A stretch of 64,000 nucleotides of DNA from Bacillus sp. 7884-1 (GCF_002272245.1 NZ_NPDD01000069.1:1-64000); one strand, 5' to 3'. Positions 46,673 through 56,756 are shown, counted from the first letter of the stretch. Translations and numbers: made by a program. Notes: generated by a model not told the origin, from the sequence alone.

Positions 46673-48448
46673 TTAGTCTTTCACTATAAACGTTAGCTTT
46701 TTACCTTCATTGATTTCACGAATTACGCTAGGGTCAACCTTTGGCTTTCTGTCATATGTTAAAAGACCATTAATCTCCTGTTCGACATCTGTAAGTTGGG
46801 TATAACAGAATCCTTGAACGAGCGGTGATTCCAGCAAACTAGAAACAACATGATAATATCGCTCGATAAAATCTTGATCATTTGAGGCAGATGTATAGCC
46901 CCATCCTTGCCATTCACTTTTCTGATAGGCAATACCGCCAAACTCCGAAACCATAATGGGCTCACCATGATACTGATAGCCAGGGACAAATAAAAAACGG
47001 TCTGCAGGTGTAAACTGTAATGTAGTATCAAGCTTTGAATACCGTTCCTTTAATACTTGCTTTTCACCTTCATAGTCATGAATGGTTAAGACATCTGAAA
47101 CGGTGTGTTCCCATCCGTCATTTGAAATAACTAGACGCGACTGATCCAATGATTTGGTTAAATAGTACATACTTACTAAATGATTCGCTTGATGGGGATC
47201 CCTCTTTAATCGAGGAACACCCCAGCTTTCATTAATAGGTACCCAAGCAACAATAGAAGGGTGATTATAATCGCGTTCTATCGCTTCTTGCCATTCAGAC
47301 GAAATCCGTTTTATGGCTTTGTCTGTAAATGTATGGCTGTTAGCCATTTCACCCCAGACAAGAATTCCTAATTGATCTGCCCAATATAGATAACGAGGCT
47401 CCTCGACCTTTTGGTGTTTCCTCACTCCGTTAAAGCCCATATCTTTCGTTTTTTCGATATCTCTCTTTAAATCTTCATCCGTTGGGGCGGTTAGTAGACT
47501 AGCAGGATAATATCCTTGATCTAGAACCAGTTTCATATAATAAGGCTTATTGTTTAATTCAATTTTTCCGTCATTAATAGAAATTTTTCTCATCCCAAAA
47601 TAGCTTTCAACTTTATCAACAATCTCATTTTCTACATTTAAACAGAGTTTAATCGTATAAAGAAATGGTTGTTCCGGGCTCCAAAGTTTTCCGTTACCGC
47701 TCTCGAAATCCTTCAACAAAACCACTTGTTTATTCTTGCGTTGAACAAGATTTACTTTACAAGACTCTTTTGCAACAACTAAATCTTGAGAATAGATTTC
47801 TATTTCTAGCTCTTGTTTTTCTGATCGGTTCTGAATAAAATATTCAACCGTTACTTCACCTGTATCGATGTTGGGTGTTAGTTTTACTCTATCAATGAAA
47901 GAGTGATTTACTGGCTCCAACCAAACAGTTTGCCAAATGCCGGTTGTTCGGGTATAAAAAATCCCTTCCGATTCCTCCTCCCAGTATTGTTTTCCACGCG
48001 GCTGCTCTAAGTCGGTTGATACATCTTCTACCCTTACAACAACTCTATTTAATCCCTCAATTAAATTATCTGTTATATCAGTAAAAAACGATGTATGCCC
48101 TCCTTCATGAGAAGTAACAAACTTTCCATTAACCCAGACAGCTGCACGATAATCAACGGCACCAAAGTGAAGATGTATTTGTTTCCCCTGCCACTTTTCT
48201 GGAATCATAAATGTTCTTTCATACCAAACAACATCATGGAACTCATTTGTATGAATACCGCTTAGTTTCGATTGAAATGGATACGGAACCGTAATTTCTT
48301 GTTGATAATCATGTTTTACATACCACTCTTCTCTTAAACCAATATTGTGATCATCGAATTCAAAGTTCCATTGGCCGTTAAGATTTAACCACTTATTTCG
48401 ATTGAAATTAGGTCTTGGATATTCCGGTCTAGGAATCATATTAGTCAT
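46673..48448 (-). CDS. Glycoside hydrolase family 2 (beta-glucuronidase/galactosidase-like), intracellular
   Basis: 591 aa with the GH2 order: jelly-roll sugar-binding domain (about 1-180), Ig-like domain (about 180-290) and TIM barrel. Acid/base Glu407 is in WVPINESWG and nucleophile Glu502 in VSEFGG. No signal peptide, so it acts on imported oligosaccharides. It is shorter than E. coli LacZ and close to the glucuronidase/DUF4982-free subgroup; the N-linked KHQKVEEPRYLYWADQLG is common there. The start overlaps the upstream isomerase gene by 4 bp (ATGA). Last gene of the large minus-strand cluster. Confidence 0.9.
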   Translation of the reverse strand: MTNMIPRPEYPRPNFNRNKWLNLNGQWNFEFDDHNIGLREEWYVKHDYQQEITVPYPFQSKLSGIHTNEFHDVVWYERTFMIPEKWQGKQIHLHFGAVDYRAAVWVNGKFVTSHEGGHTSFFTDITDNLIEGLNRVVVRVEDVSTDLEQPRGKQYWEEESEGIFYTRTTGIWQTVWLEPVNHSFIDRVKLTPNIDTGEVTVEYFIQNRSEKQELEIEIYSQDLVVAKESCKVNLVQRKNKQVVLLKDFESGNGKLWSPEQPFLYTIKLCLNVENEIVDKVESYFGMRKISINDGKIELNNKPYYMKLVLDQGYYPASLLTAPTDEDLKRDIEKTKDMGFNGVRKHQKVEEPRYLYWADQLGILVWGEMANSHTFTDKAIKRISSEWQEAIERDYNHPSIVAWVPINESWGVPRLKRDPHQANHLVSMYYLTKSLDQSRLVISNDGWEHTVSDVLTIHDYEGEKQVLKERYSKLDTTLQFTPADRFLFVPGYQYHGEPIMVSEFGGIAYQKSEWQGWGYTSASNDQDFIERYYHVVSSLLESPLVQGFCYTQLTDVEQEINGLLTYDRKPKVDPSVIREINEGKKLTFIVKD

Positions 48449-49215
48449 CGAGTTTTCTCTTCCAACATTAATTGCTTAAGAGTATCAACATTAATCGAAA
48501 GACTTTCATAAGGGTCCCGTTCAAATTCCTCCTGCTCAACCGTGAACCACTCAACACCAACTTTATTCCCTATCTTAATAAGCGAGGCAAAATCAAGTTG
48601 ACCTCTTCCTATTTCAATACCAGTCTTTTTACCTTTAACTATTTTCATATCTTTAATATGCAGGGACACGACACGATTTTTATATATTTGAATGATTTCT
48701 AACGGGTCATGATCCGCGAAGCTAGCCCAATAACAATCTAATTCCATTTTCACTAAATCAGGGTCTGTGTGTCCAAATAGCAGATCAAATCCCGTTTCAC
48801 TTCCAAACTGTTCAAATTCAAATGCATGGTTATGATATCCAAAAGTAAAACCTGCCTTTTTACATGTTTCACCAATTTGATTCAGTGTCTCTGCTGTTTT
48901 CTTATAATCATCAGCTGTCTGTCTCATTTCCTTTGGAAGCGCAGGACAAATAAGTAAGTTATTATCAATGGCACTATGGTATTCAAACGTCCTCTTTAAT
49001 TCATCATCTAAAAGCTTCTCGATCCCTACATGTGCCCCTGCAACTAAGATTCCATTTTCTTTTAATACATTTTGTAGTTTGTCAGCTGGAGTATGATAAA
49101 AGCCCGCAAATTGGATTGCTTCGTATCCAAGCTCTGCCACTTTTTGAATCGTTCCTAAAAAATCTTTTTCGGCATCCTTCCACACAGAAAATAATTGCAA
49201 GCCAATTTTACTCAA
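48445..49215 (-). CDS. Sugar phosphate isomerase/epimerase-like TIM barrel
   Basis: 256 aa, xylose-isomerase-like barrel. Landmarks: KIGLQLFSVW at the start, FGYHNHAFEF (about 125-134), KMELDCYWASFADHDP, VSLHIKDMK and the final WFTVEQEEFERDP. The second member of this family in the window. It sits between a Gfo/Idh/MocA gene and GH2; the same oxidoreductase-plus-barrel pairing occurs at 44.6-46.5 kb. It may isomerise, dehydrate or cleave an oxidised sugar. Confidence 0.87.
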   Translation of the reverse strand: MSKIGLQLFSVWKDAEKDFLGTIQKVAELGYEAIQFAGFYHTPADKLQNVLKENGILVAGAHVGIEKLLDDELKRTFEYHSAIDNNLLICPALPKEMRQTADDYKKTAETLNQIGETCKKAGFTFGYHNHAFEFEQFGSETGFDLLFGHTDPDLVKMELDCYWASFADHDPLEIIQIYKNRVVSLHIKDMKIVKGKKTGIEIGRGQLDFASLIKIGNKVGVEWFTVEQEEFERDPYESLSINVDTLKQLMLEEKTR

Positions 49216-49292
49216 TGGAAATTCCCCCTAATTATTAAATAAGAGGCGACTTAAAGTAATACCTGCCGCCCCTCATTTCTGAAATTTTTTAG

Positions 49293-50354
49293 TTAAACTT
49301 GTACATGTTCACTTAATTTGACAGCTTCACCTTTAGCCGCTGATTCATATAGTCCGTTGATGATTTGTTGGAGATAAACGCCTTGTTTGGCGGTACTTAA
49401 TGGTGTTGTACCTTCTAAACATGCGTCTACAAATCTACTAAGTTCAAGTTCATGATAATCTCTCTTTGGTAAATGTGCTGGAGTGAGATCAATTAACGAT
49501 TCATGTTTTTCTTGATAGATCTTTAGTGGGAAGACATCTGCTCCACCATTGTCCCCCATTAACGTCACATTCATTTCATCAGCCTTCTCGACGTTAGCAG
49601 CAAATGCAGACTCCAATAGAATGGAAGCCCCATTTTTGAAAGTGATCATTCCGCGCGCCATATCTTCAACCGAGAAATTCTCCCAATCCCATGATCCCAT
49701 GAGTCCTAGTCCTTTTCGGTTCCCAAGTTTTTGATAGGTTACTCCAAATACGGTATCCGGCTCTGGATAACCCATTAAATATAATGCCGTATCCAACATA
49801 TGGACACCGATATCAATTAAAGGCCCTCCGCCTTGAAGTTCTTTGTTTGTGAATACACCCCATCCAGGAATTCCCCGGCGGCGCATTGCCGTTACACGTG
49901 CAGCATAAATATCACCAAGTTCGCCAGCGTCGATAAAGCGCTTTAACACTTCTACCTGTGGTGCATGACGATAATGGAATCCATAAGTTAGGATTTTTCC
50001 AGCCTTTTCAGCAGCGATGGCCATTTCCTCTGCTTCTTTTGCGGTCATCGCCGGCGGCTTTTCACATAGAACATGGCATCCTGCATTTAATGCGGCTATT
50101 GTGGCATGATAATGGAATTTATTTGGTGTACAAATACTGACCGCATCCAATTTTAAAGTCTGAAACATTTCTTCATAACTTCTAAAAGCATGAGGAATAT
50201 TGAATTCTGCTGCTAATTGATCAGCCTTTTCCTTTACAACATCACTTACTGCAACTATCTCAACTTTTTCTCCGCATTTTAAATAGTTTGGAATATGTGC
50301 ATGCTTTGCGATGCCGCCCGCTCCGATAATCCCAACTCTTAATGTTTTCCCCAT
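49293..50354 (-). CDS. Gfo/Idh/MocA family oxidoreductase
   Basis: 353 aa. Rossmann start LRVGIIGAGGIAKHAHIPNY, CHVLCEKPPAM with the catalytic Lys, and a complete second motif IDIGVHMLDTAL (Asp-x-Gly-x-His-x-x-Asp). This is the canonical catalytic set, unlike its upstream neighbour. The ATG at 50354 has GGAGGG 8 nt upstream; the codons to 50375 are less likely. It follows the preceding oxidoreductase gene by 17 bp. Confidence 0.9.
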   Translation of the reverse strand: MGKTLRVGIIGAGGIAKHAHIPNYLKCGEKVEIVAVSDVVKEKADQLAAEFNIPHAFRSYEEMFQTLKLDAVSICTPNKFHYHATIAALNAGCHVLCEKPPAMTAKEAEEMAIAAEKAGKILTYGFHYRHAPQVEVLKRFIDAGELGDIYAARVTAMRRRGIPGWGVFTNKELQGGGPLIDIGVHMLDTALYLMGYPEPDTVFGVTYQKLGNRKGLGLMGSWDWENFSVEDMARGMITFKNGASILLESAFAANVEKADEMNVTLMGDNGGADVFPLKIYQEKHESLIDLTPAHLPKRDYHELELSRFVDACLEGTTPLSTAKQGVYLQQIINGLYESAAKGEAVKLSEHVQV

Positions 50355-50371
50355 TTTTCTTTCCCTCCGAT

Positions 50372-51391
50372 TCATACTCTTTGTTTATCTATTATAATTT
50401 CAGCTGTTTCTACTCTTCGGCCTCGATCCTGCGATAGCAGTGCTGCCTGATTGATTAACGTTAACCCTTGAACATCAGTATCCGTAATGGTTGGTACTGT
50501 TTCATCAATGATCGAATTTACCCATTGCTCCATCGGCATAGGAAGTGCGTCTGGCAGCCTTTCAGGGGCATTCCATCCTTCGCCTGCCGATTTAGAATTT
50601 AAGCGAATCTTATTATCTTCTATTAATAAAGCTCCCTCAGTCCCATACAGTTCCAGCTGGAAAGGGCTGCGTCCTGAAAGAAATCCCGTTTCAATCGTTC
50701 CTAAAGCACCGTTTTCATATTCAATAATAGCGACGGAATTAACATCCACTTCATAGCCAAATTGTTTTTGTAACCTAGCTGTCACAGCTTTTACTGGTCC
50801 TGCAAGGCGATTGGTTAAATATATCGGGTGCGCCCCTAGGTCAATAAATGCACCACCGCCGCATTCCTCTTTATTAAAAAAGTGTTTGGGAAGCCATCCG
50901 TTTGGATTTCCCTCAAAGGGAACCGCACCATTATGTGCTAATCGGCAACGAATATAAGTCAGTTTCCCTATCAACCCTTCATTGACAACCTGCTGGGCGT
51001 ATAAATAGTAATCTTCAGTTAGCCGGGGCAAAGAAACCATCAATTTTACTTTGTTTTTTTGGACTTCCTCATAAATCTCTTTACAATCTTCCACCGTAAA
51101 AGCCAGTACTTTTTCTGTAAAAATATGTTTTTTATTTTTTGCCGAAAGAAGTATGATCTCTTTGTGAAGGTTTGTTGGCGTATCTACAATGACTGCCTCA
51201 ATCTCCGGGTTAGATAAAACTTTCATTAAATCTTGTTCAAAAGGAACACCTAGCTTTCTTGCCCACTCTTTCCCACGTTCGGCATTTTCATCCCAGACTA
51301 CTTTGATTTCCAGATGTTTATTTTGATTTGCTTGATGTGCATAATCGTCAGCATGAACATGCCATTTACTTAATAAAGCAACATTTACCAT
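50372..51391 (-). CDS. Gfo/Idh/MocA family oxidoreductase with variant motifs
   Basis: 339 aa. The N-terminal NAD-fold is less canonical (VNVALLSKWHVHADDY in place of a GxGxxG loop). The EKP motif is IFTEKVLAF and the second motif FIDLGAHPIYLTN, keeping His but with Tyr instead of the last Asp. This pattern suggests a divergent subfamily, possibly pairing with the canonical enzyme next to it. AAGGAGG lies before the ATG. It starts the second half of the cluster after a 193-bp gap downstream of the DeoR gene. Confidence 0.85.
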   Translation of the reverse strand: MVNVALLSKWHVHADDYAHQANQNKHLEIKVVWDENAERGKEWARKLGVPFEQDLMKVLSNPEIEAVIVDTPTNLHKEIILLSAKNKKHIFTEKVLAFTVEDCKEIYEEVQKNKVKLMVSLPRLTEDYYLYAQQVVNEGLIGKLTYIRCRLAHNGAVPFEGNPNGWLPKHFFNKEECGGGAFIDLGAHPIYLTNRLAGPVKAVTARLQKQFGYEVDVNSVAIIEYENGALGTIETGFLSGRSPFQLELYGTEGALLIEDNKIRLNSKSAGEGWNAPERLPDALPMPMEQWVNSIIDETVPTITDTDVQGLTLINQAALLSQDRGRRVETAEIIIDKQRV

Positions 51392-51584
51392 TGAGTAACC
51401 TCCTTTTGCAAGTTTGATTTTTTATTAGAATGTAAAATTCATAGAAGTCAGGGGAAAAAACAAACTTATTTGCTTTTTCTCCTCACTACCTTTCTATCTA
51501 GAGAAAGCGTGCGAAACCAATTTACCTATAATAATCCCTCTTGACCTCGCACAAAAAATTCCAAATTAGCTTTGTTAACTCCAT

Positions 51585-52379
51585 TCAAGCAAACGTATCT
51601 TCTGATAGAGGTACTACAATTACTTCCACACCTCTTTTTTCAATTTCTTTCAGGATTTCTTGATCGGCAAGGTCACTGGTAATAAACATATCTGCTTGAT
51701 CAAAAGGGCAAAAAGGAGTTAAACCTGCTCTTTTAAGTTTGCTGTGGTCAGCCACAACAACAATCTTTTGTCCTGCAGAAACCATCGCCCGTTTCATTTC
51801 CGCATCATACAAATCAGAGCTTGTAAACCCATGCCTTAATGAAATTCCGGCTGTCCCAAGGAACACATAATCGGCATTGTAGTTTTGTAATTCAGTCTCT
51901 ACCTGCGGCCCAACAAGACTCATTGAATTCTTCCTTAGTTTCCCGCCTAATAAGTAGATAGAGGCGGTTTCATCCTTGCTGCATTCCTCAGCTACGTTCA
52001 TAGCATTGGAGATAATCGTCAAGTTACTTTTATCAGGTAAGTTTTTCCCCACATACCAAGTTGTCGATCCTGCATCAAATATGATGGTTTGGCCCTCTTT
52101 TATCAATTGGGCTGCGGCCTTCCCAATTAACTCCTTCTCACGAGAATATTGAAGTTTTCTTTTATCCACAGGAGGAATCAAGAATTGGTTTTGGTCTTCC
52201 TCTATTAAGACTGCTCCACCGTAGTTTTTCTCGGCAACGCCTTCTTTTTCAAGCTGGTTCAAATCCCGCCGGATTGTTTCTTCTGATACATGCAGCAAAT
52301 CAACAAGATCAGAAACCTTTACACTCTTATTTTTTATTAATAGCTCTTTTATTAACTTACGACGCTGTGACACAATCAT
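51585..52379 (-). CDS. DeoR-family transcriptional repressor
   Basis: 264 aa: N-terminal DeoR helix-turn-helix (MIVSQRRKLIKELL, then VKVSDLVDLLHVSEETIRRDLNQLE) and a C-terminal sugar-phosphate-binding domain (IIFDAGSTTWYVGKNL, GTAGISLRHGFTS, VVVADHSKLKR). This family senses phosphorylated sugars, here probably the product of the FGGY kinase. ATG at 52379 chosen for GAGGAG 8 nt upstream. It is embedded between the GH38 gene and the oxidoreductases and likely controls the whole cluster. Confidence 0.9.
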   Translation of the reverse strand: MIVSQRRKLIKELLIKNKSVKVSDLVDLLHVSEETIRRDLNQLEKEGVAEKNYGGAVLIEEDQNQFLIPPVDKRKLQYSREKELIGKAAAQLIKEGQTIIFDAGSTTWYVGKNLPDKSNLTIISNAMNVAEECSKDETASIYLLGGKLRKNSMSLVGPQVETELQNYNADYVFLGTAGISLRHGFTSSDLYDAEMKRAMVSAGQKIVVVADHSKLKRAGLTPFCPFDQADMFITSDLADQEILKEIEKRGVEVIVVPLSEDTFA

Positions 52380-52423
52380 GTACTTTACTCCTCTTGTCTT
52401 AAGTAAGTGCTCATTAGACATTC

Positions 52424-54895
52424 TTATTCTTCCCACTCCAGTAAATTATTTTCCATTACTAGTTCGGACGAATCTTTTGGAATACGGAATGTCTTTATTT
52501 CTGACGGCTTAAACTTAGTCTTTATTTTTCGGTTCCATTTAGGAAGAGAAATGATGGCCGTAGTTTCATCATTTGCTGTTTCATAGGCACGCACAATAAG
52601 ATCCTCATTGTCCTCCGCTTGCTTTATGACACTTACTATGACATTCTCAACATCAACAGACAAGAAAGAATCTTTTTGTGGAAGTGAACCTTTATGATAG
52701 GTTTCAATAATGCTAATTGGTTTTTGGTTCAATTCTGCTGCACGTTTTACAGTTCCAGCTGCTTCCCAATTTCCTTCATGCGGCAGCATGGAGTAAGTGA
52801 ATCTTTGAATTCCCTGGTCAATAAATGAATAATATCGGTCTTCTTCCGGTACTAGCGGGTCATGATGTGCATAAATCGGGCTGCGAAGGACCGTCATACT
52901 CATTTCTTTGTTATGGATATCGAAGCTGTATTTGCCATCATTTATTAAGCTGAATCCGTATACTTCGCCTGTTGATGGATGAGTTCCAGAAGTATCAATC
53001 CAGTTTTGTCCAGGCTCTTCTTCTCCATTTCCCTCTCTAACAATGTGCCCATAAGGAATTTCATAGGTTGATTTTCTGAAGATAAGATCGACTGGGAACT
53101 TAAGCTTTAGTGCTTTAAATTGTTCCTGCCAGTTTATTGTACAATGGACATCAATCTGGTTTAACTCATTATACATGGTAAAGTCTTGAACGAGTGTCGA
53201 TTTTCCATAGTCACTGATAACGCGGATGACAGATTTTACTGGACCATGTTCCACCAGTTTGACGCTGGTTGCTTTAAATGTGCCTGCTTCGCCATTAAAT
53301 TGAAGAACATTATGCGACCATGTGTCGCTATGATCGTTAATGACGACTGGTCTTGCTGCTGGCCCTCCTAGTATTTCAAGGTGCTTTTGTTTATCAAATA
53401 TGCTCGTGACAAATCCGGTTTGTTGATCGATTACAACTCGAAAATGGTGATTTTCCAAGCTAGTGTCACTTGCTTTGATGGATGTAAATTCTTTACCAGT
53501 TTCACGTTGAACGATTTTATATACCCGGTATCCCATTGAAGGAAGATTGGCAATAAAGCTGATCCTTGAACGGCCACCAGCCGTTGCCTGCGATTGAACC
53601 ACTTGCATCGGAACTTGATTTCCCTCTTCATCAACTAAAATATCCTCTAGCTTTAATCCGCCTATTTCTTGTTCAACATTTACAGTACTGTTCCACGAAT
53701 GAGGATTAAAGATAACAATCGGTTTCATCCCTTTTTCTTCTTCTATATCAATTCTCCAGGACAAAGATTGAATCGCGTAGTTGACACCCCGTTTAGCAAT
53801 CGACATGGCCTCTCCGTGCATATCCCGGGCATCCTCATATGCTGCTTCAATACTCGTCCCTGCTAAAATGTCATGGAATTGATTGAATAATACATTTTTC
53901 CATGCCTGTTTATATTCAGAAGCCGGATATTTTTGTCCTGTCGTCCATTCCGCAAGTGCCGAGAATTTCTCAGCTTTAATCAGGGAATTTTCTGCCTCAC
54001 GGTTCCATTTTTTAATTCCCGAATGAACAGAGTAGCATCCGCTTGCATGGTGCTGAAGGTCATCATGGACAACCGGGAACGGAAGATTCTTTGCCATGAG
54101 TTCATCAAAAAATTTATTTACTGTGCTAAAAACGAGCGTTGGATATGACGGATTTTCATTTAATTGTTTAATGCTTTCGATATTTTCCTTCGTTGGACCA
54201 CCGCCATGGTTACCAACACCGTAAAATGTCATTAAATCATTAAATGGTGCTTTTAATTCTCCTGCATTTCTACGTATATGTTTTTCAACATCCTTGCCCC
54301 ATGTACAATATTCAAATGGAATACGATAGGCTAAAACGCGTGAGCCGTCATCTGATTCCCACCAGAACAACCTTCCGGGCAGACCTTTTTCCTGCGGGCT
54401 TGGACGCATAAAAATATAATAATCCATGCCGCTTTTCTTTAATATTTGTGGAAGCATACCATGATGTCCAAAACTATCAACATTATAGCCAACCTTTGCG
54501 ATTACCCCAAATTTCTCTTGGAAATAACGCTGTCCATAAAGACCTTGGCGTACAAACGACTCCCCGCTCGGGAGATTGCAATCCGGCTGAATCCACCAGC
54601 CGCCGACAATTTCCCACCGACCTTCTTGAATACGCTGTTTGATTTCTTCAAACATCTCAGGCTCATTGTTTTCAATCCATTCATAATTAGCGGCTGAACT
54701 ATTCGTGAACACGAAATCTGGATACTCCTTCATCCGATCAAGCGCAGACCTAAATGTTGCTTTTGTTTCCTGGAATCCTTCCTGCCATTGCCATAGCCAT
54801 ACGGGGTCAAGATGGGCATTTCCAATCATATGTAAGGTTTTTTCTTTTGTTTTAGGCAATTGTTTTTCCATCATCGAAATATTCTTTTCAGTCAT
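52424..54895 (-). CDS. GH38 family alpha-mannosidase
   Basis: About 823 aa, cytoplasmic (no signal). GH38 signature at the start, MIGNAHLDPVWLWQW with metal ligands His28 and Asp30; the nucleophile position is Asp140 in GYNVDSFGHHG, and NQFHDILAGTSI supplies another metal His. Beta-sandwich domains fill the C-terminal half. It removes terminal alpha-mannose from imported oligosaccharides or glycosides. The ATG at 54895 has AGGAGG 8 nt upstream and overlaps the end of the MBL gene. Confidence 0.92.
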   Translation of the reverse strand: MTEKNISMMEKQLPKTKEKTLHMIGNAHLDPVWLWQWQEGFQETKATFRSALDRMKEYPDFVFTNSSAANYEWIENNEPEMFEEIKQRIQEGRWEIVGGWWIQPDCNLPSGESFVRQGLYGQRYFQEKFGVIAKVGYNVDSFGHHGMLPQILKKSGMDYYIFMRPSPQEKGLPGRLFWWESDDGSRVLAYRIPFEYCTWGKDVEKHIRRNAGELKAPFNDLMTFYGVGNHGGGPTKENIESIKQLNENPSYPTLVFSTVNKFFDELMAKNLPFPVVHDDLQHHASGCYSVHSGIKKWNREAENSLIKAEKFSALAEWTTGQKYPASEYKQAWKNVLFNQFHDILAGTSIEAAYEDARDMHGEAMSIAKRGVNYAIQSLSWRIDIEEEKGMKPIVIFNPHSWNSTVNVEQEIGGLKLEDILVDEEGNQVPMQVVQSQATAGGRSRISFIANLPSMGYRVYKIVQRETGKEFTSIKASDTSLENHHFRVVIDQQTGFVTSIFDKQKHLEILGGPAARPVVINDHSDTWSHNVLQFNGEAGTFKATSVKLVEHGPVKSVIRVISDYGKSTLVQDFTMYNELNQIDVHCTINWQEQFKALKLKFPVDLIFRKSTYEIPYGHIVREGNGEEEPGQNWIDTSGTHPSTGEVYGFSLINDGKYSFDIHNKEMSMTVLRSPIYAHHDPLVPEEDRYYSFIDQGIQRFTYSMLPHEGNWEAAGTVKRAAELNQKPISIIETYHKGSLPQKDSFLSVDVENVIVSVIKQAEDNEDLIVRAYETANDETTAIISLPKWNRKIKTKFKPSEIKTFRIPKDSSELVMENNLLEWEE

Positions 54896-56717
54896 TTTTT
54901 GCACCTCCTAAAATTGGCAAATCCTTTATCGTTATAAGTGCTTCTGCATGCTGGCCGAAACGCCGCTTACCTACCGTAAGATCCACTGCAATTCGTTCCC
55001 TGTAACCCGTTGTTCCTGCAGGAATTGTAATGGATGTTGTAAATTGTGCTTCTTCATTGCCAGGCAGCTTCGTTTTGAACTCTCTCTTATTGATTTCCCA
55101 ACTGGCTGGCGTGATCATTTTTGCCATGACTTCGTTTTCTTCTGGGAAAGGGTTCTTTATTTCAACGGTTACAGAAAAAGTTTGCCCTGACTGTACCTCT
55201 GTTTGGTATGGCTGAATGAACGCTCCAAAGCCTTCCGCCCCAAAATCCAGTTCATCTAATGGCAAAAGGTCTTTATGGAGCTGTTCAAGCACCTTCCCTT
55301 TTTCTTCGATTTGCAAAAGAAATTCCTCCGTTACGATGACAGGATCCCAATGTCCAGAAATAATTAGGTCAGGTTTAACAGACTTATAGAGTTCAGCACT
55401 GTCAATGTAGTCCGATATTCTGAATCGGTTATGGTACACATAATTGAATTGGCCATTTTCACCCTGATATTGGTCTCCAATTGCAAGAACTTTTTTCCCA
55501 TCTACCATAAATTCAATAGCAGCCGCATATAGTGTATGCCCTGCCTGCTCATAAACAATAAATTCAAACTCTTCCCACTTAAATATTTGGTTTAATGGCA
55601 GCTGTTTATCCACTTTTATCGGATCATACCACACACACGGCAAATCATATTTTTTGGGGTTTTCCAATACTTCTGCCACGTTTTCAGGGCACCAAACCTC
55701 AGTTCCTTCTACATCCCGCAATAGGTTTATTCCCGCCACATGATCATCATGAAAATGGGTTGGAATGACAACATCGATTTTTTCAACCCCGTACTGTTCC
55801 TTTAACCTTGAAAGAGTATATAACCAAGGTCTTCTTGAAGCCCTGTCACTCCCAGATCCGATTCCGCCAATAAAATCGTAACCAAAGTCAATAAACAGCG
55901 CTTTGCCACTTTGCGATAAAACGACATAGGCATTGGACATGCTTGTGCAGTTTTGCAATAAATGAGGTGTAATGGCTTGATATGGATTTTCCCGCAATTT
56001 AAATAATCTTGGATTCTGCTTTCTTTGTTCCATCAATACGGCATAACGCTCAATTAGGAGTTCCATAGCTGAAAATGGCTCCTCCATTATTTGCCCATGA
56101 GAGGGCAGAAGCAAATCAGGTTCCCGATCTTTTAAATCCAATAGCGAAAGCACACTTAAAGCAATACCCTCACCACCGTTGTAGGACCATTGTGTAGCCG
56201 CTAACGACCAAACCTTTCCAGGGGCATAAATCAGATCACCTGTAAACGCTGTCTTCTTATCGTCAATTTCCGCTATTATGGTAATGGAACCGATTGAATG
56301 GCCAGGGCTGGGAATAATCGTGAACTTAATCCCGTTTATAACATGTGTAGAATAATCTTTTAATGTTTTATACACTGGTACAGATTGAAGGAGGGAAAAA
56401 CGGTCCTGTCTCATATTGTAGTTGTTATTAATTTCCCTACCCAGCCAATGTTCATCGATATATTGAAATAAATCTTGTTCATTTTGAGGTACCCAAATTC
56501 GGATCCCTTCCTTAACAGCAGCAGGAAGCCCCTGGCACTGATCCCGGTGGTGATGGGTCATGAAAACATCTGTTACGCTCTCAACCCCGATTGTATCAAG
56601 ATGCTTGAGAACATTTCCATCCCCAAAGTCAATTAAGACCGCCTTTTCTTCGGTCTTAATCACGTATACATTACATGTATCTTCATATAAGTAAAGATTT
56701 GTTGAGATTTTCTTCAT
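54888..56717 (-). CDS. Tandem metallo-beta-lactamase-fold protein with C-terminal Ig-like domain
   Basis: About 609 aa. Two MBL domains in one chain. The first (1-240) has H55-x-H57-x-D59-Q60 where the usual motif ends in His, plus His140, Asp161 and His207. The second (255-500) has complete HFHDDH (321-326), His394, Asp415 and His456. Residues about 500-609 form a beta-sandwich like the domains that follow some glycosidases. Function unknown; sugar lactonase or phosphoesterase activity would fit the cluster. The start is uncertain: ATG at 56717 fits the fold but no good ribosome site is seen. Confidence 0.8.
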   Translation of the reverse strand: MKKISTNLYLYEDTCNVYVIKTEEKAVLIDFGDGNVLKHLDTIGVESVTDVFMTHHHRDQCQGLPAAVKEGIRIWVPQNEQDLFQYIDEHWLGREINNNYNMRQDRFSLLQSVPVYKTLKDYSTHVINGIKFTIIPSPGHSIGSITIIAEIDDKKTAFTGDLIYAPGKVWSLAATQWSYNGGEGIALSVLSLLDLKDREPDLLLPSHGQIMEEPFSAMELLIERYAVLMEQRKQNPRLFKLRENPYQAITPHLLQNCTSMSNAYVVLSQSGKALFIDFGYDFIGGIGSGSDRASRRPWLYTLSRLKEQYGVEKIDVVIPTHFHDDHVAGINLLRDVEGTEVWCPENVAEVLENPKKYDLPCVWYDPIKVDKQLPLNQIFKWEEFEFIVYEQAGHTLYAAAIEFMVDGKKVLAIGDQYQGENGQFNYVYHNRFRISDYIDSAELYKSVKPDLIISGHWDPVIVTEEFLLQIEEKGKVLEQLHKDLLPLDELDFGAEGFGAFIQPYQTEVQSGQTFSVTVEIKNPFPEENEVMAKMITPASWEINKREFKTKLPGNEEAQFTTSITIPAGTTGYRERIAVDLTVGKRRFGQHAEALITIKDLPILGGAKND

Positions 56718-56756
56718 CACAATATGAATGACCCCATTTCCCAAAAAACTTTCGAC

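Noticed and set aside
49216-49292. GC-rich inverted repeat between isomerase and oxidoreductase genes as a terminator
   Set aside because: The arms (GAGGCG and CGCCCCTC) pair only partly and there is no T-run on the minus strand.
51392-51584. GAAAGCGTGCGAAACC as a cre site upstream of the second oxidoreductase group
   Set aside because: The second half is GC-rich and does not match WWWCAW; no promoter is visible next to it.
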